Below, piece by piece: positions 52,854 through 53,325 of a stretch of DNA of 53,325 nt. The notes beneath the pieces are model-generated. The model made no database searches, was not told the origin of the DNA, and saw nothing but the letters and a program-made list of their open reading frames with translations. The stretch is from SKVR01 sp964453995 (GTDB lineage Bacteria > Bacteroidota > Bacteroidia > Bacteroidales > UBA7960), in the NCBI GenBank assembly GCA_964453995.1, contig CAYVQC010000028.1, positions 1 to 53,325 of the forward strand. Reading direction: 5' to 3'. Each line of letters starts with the position of its first letter. Positions within the stretch are counted from its first letter, which is position 1. Made by a program: the position numbers and the translations under genes.

Positions 52854-52872
52854 TAAACCCAAAGAGCCCGGT

Positions 52873-52975
52873 TTGTTTAATTTTAAAAACCAAATATTAA
52901 ACAAGACCATTTACCAAAGGTTCACCGGGGGTAAAGATTTCCCCTATTGTTTTTTGCAGGCAGAAAAACAGGGGG
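52873..52975 (+). other. Structured 5' leader of the tRNA-Pro transcript
   Basis: Stem 1 is TTGTTTAAT (52873-52881) with ATTAAACAA (52896-52904). The CCCC at 52941-52944 can pair with GGGG at 52928-52931, or with GGGG at 52971-52974 as an extension of TGTTTTT/AAAAACA (52948-52954, 52964-52970). The two states are mutually exclusive. Confidence 0.4.
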
Positions 52976-52982
52976 TATTGTT

Positions 52983-53057
52983 CGGGGTGTAGCGCAGCCC
53001 GGTTAGCGCGCGTCGTTCGGGACGACGAGGTCGGAGGTTCGAATCCTCTCACCCCGA
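52983..53057 (+). tRNA. tRNA-Pro (anticodon CGG)
   Basis: A complete cloverleaf. The acceptor stem CGGGGTG/CACCCCG pairs perfectly (7 bp). The anticodon stem is CGTCG/CGACG with loop TTCGGGA and anticodon CGG, reading codon CCG. The T arm has TTCGAAT in its loop. The discriminator base is A and CCA is not encoded. A terminator follows directly. Confidence 0.95.
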
Positions 53058-53063
53058 CAAAGC

Positions 53064-53105
53064 AAAACCGCAATCAGTTAATTTACAACGGGTTGCGGTT
53101 TTTTT
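53064..53105 (+). terminator. Rho-independent terminator after tRNA-Pro
   Basis: AACCGCAA (53066-53073) pairs with TTGCGGTT (53093-53100), and the T run continues to 53105. Confidence 0.8.
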
Positions 53106-53251
53106 GTTCATACGGCGGATTCCGACAGTCTTAGGGATAAACAGCTCATTTCTTTGTCCATCGGTTAGTGGATAATCAGAATAGGGACAATCCCAACTCT
53201 TTCAAAAATCCATTGTGTTTCGTAATGAAAATTTATTAATGTTGTTTTCCT

Positions 53252-53280
53252 ACCTTAAACTTCAGAAAAATCTATATTTG
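53252..53280 (+). promoter_or_regulatory. Promoter at the right edge for a gene beyond the window
   Basis: TTG (53252-53254) is followed after 18 nt by TATATTTG (53273-53280), a full consensus match. The start site would be near 53285, and no start codon of a long frame is visible before the end. The rest of 53106-53325 shows no gene. Confidence 0.5.
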
Positions 53281-53325
53281 CATCAGATAAAAACAACAAT
53301 ACACTATTATTCTATCCCGGAAAAA

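Noticed and set aside
52983..53057. tRNA gene as an integration site for a mobile island
   Set aside because: No integrase gene or direct repeat of the tRNA 3' end was seen in the window.

Overview
The window looks like a chromosomal segment of a member of the Bacteroidota, most likely class Bacteroidia. The evidence is that many genes are preceded by TAnnTTTG boxes, the -7 element of Bacteroidota sigma factors. The gene families are also typical: a periplasmic Reg_prop sensor kinase, TonB-dependent receptors with a carboxypeptidase-D-like N-terminal domain, DUF4249, HYC_CC_PP, a BY-kinase with a Tyr-rich tail, and KdtA. No phage, insertion sequence, plasmid or CRISPR genes were seen. The genus cannot be read from the sequence, and no database search was possible, so family calls rest on motif recognition.

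Layout. 1-2.3 kb: exported methionine sulfoxide reductase MsrB, a rubrerythrin-like diiron protein and panB. 2.3-11.3 kb: a possible 47-aa membrane peptide, then three large sensor kinases with no DNA-binding output gene beside them. 11.4-15.2 kb: an RluA-type pseudouridine synthase and a 969-aa exported protein combining a gluzincin-like site, a propeller and a probable barrel. 15.2-23.5 kb (minus strand): exopolysaccharide genes wecA-like, rfbC, wzc, wza, a GT4 glycosyltransferase and an asnB-like amidotransferase. 23.8-27.5 kb: lpdA, an MFS transporter and an SRAP protein. 27.6-31.5 kb (minus): a metal-handling cluster of two HMA proteins, HYC_CC_PP and a His-rich TonB-dependent receptor. 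31.7-35 kb: a second TonB receptor with a DUF4249 lipoprotein. 35-39.6 kb: iron alcohol dehydrogenase, DUF4139 protein, a small membrane protein and kdtA. 39.7-45.9 kb (plus): nucleotide-sugar genes (wbpE-like aminotransferase, wbpD-like acetyltransferase, tviB/wbpO-like dehydrogenase, rfbB, wbpP-like epimerase) and a CpsB-type phosphatase. 46-53 kb: ROK regulator with a sodium:solute symporter, a Ca/Na antiporter, fabD, folE with a PTPS/QueD protein, and tRNA-Pro(CGG).

How the genes fit together. The two polysaccharide blocks are probably one pathway split around about 16-23 kb of other genes. The first holds the initiating transferase, export proteins and BY-kinase; the second makes sugar nucleotides and encodes the phosphatase expected to oppose the kinase. 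Flippase, polymerase, rfbA, rfbD and the wbpB-type oxidoreductase are not in the window. The metal cluster looks like one functional unit with at least two internal promoters.

The observations most worth checking are: a 17-bp hairpin whose imperfections are all G-U pairs on one strand only (27643-27717); the metal cluster with a perfect palindrome before its receptor; the three-kinase cluster; the exported metallopeptidase-like chimera; the 47-codon ORF after panB; and the structured leader of the tRNA.
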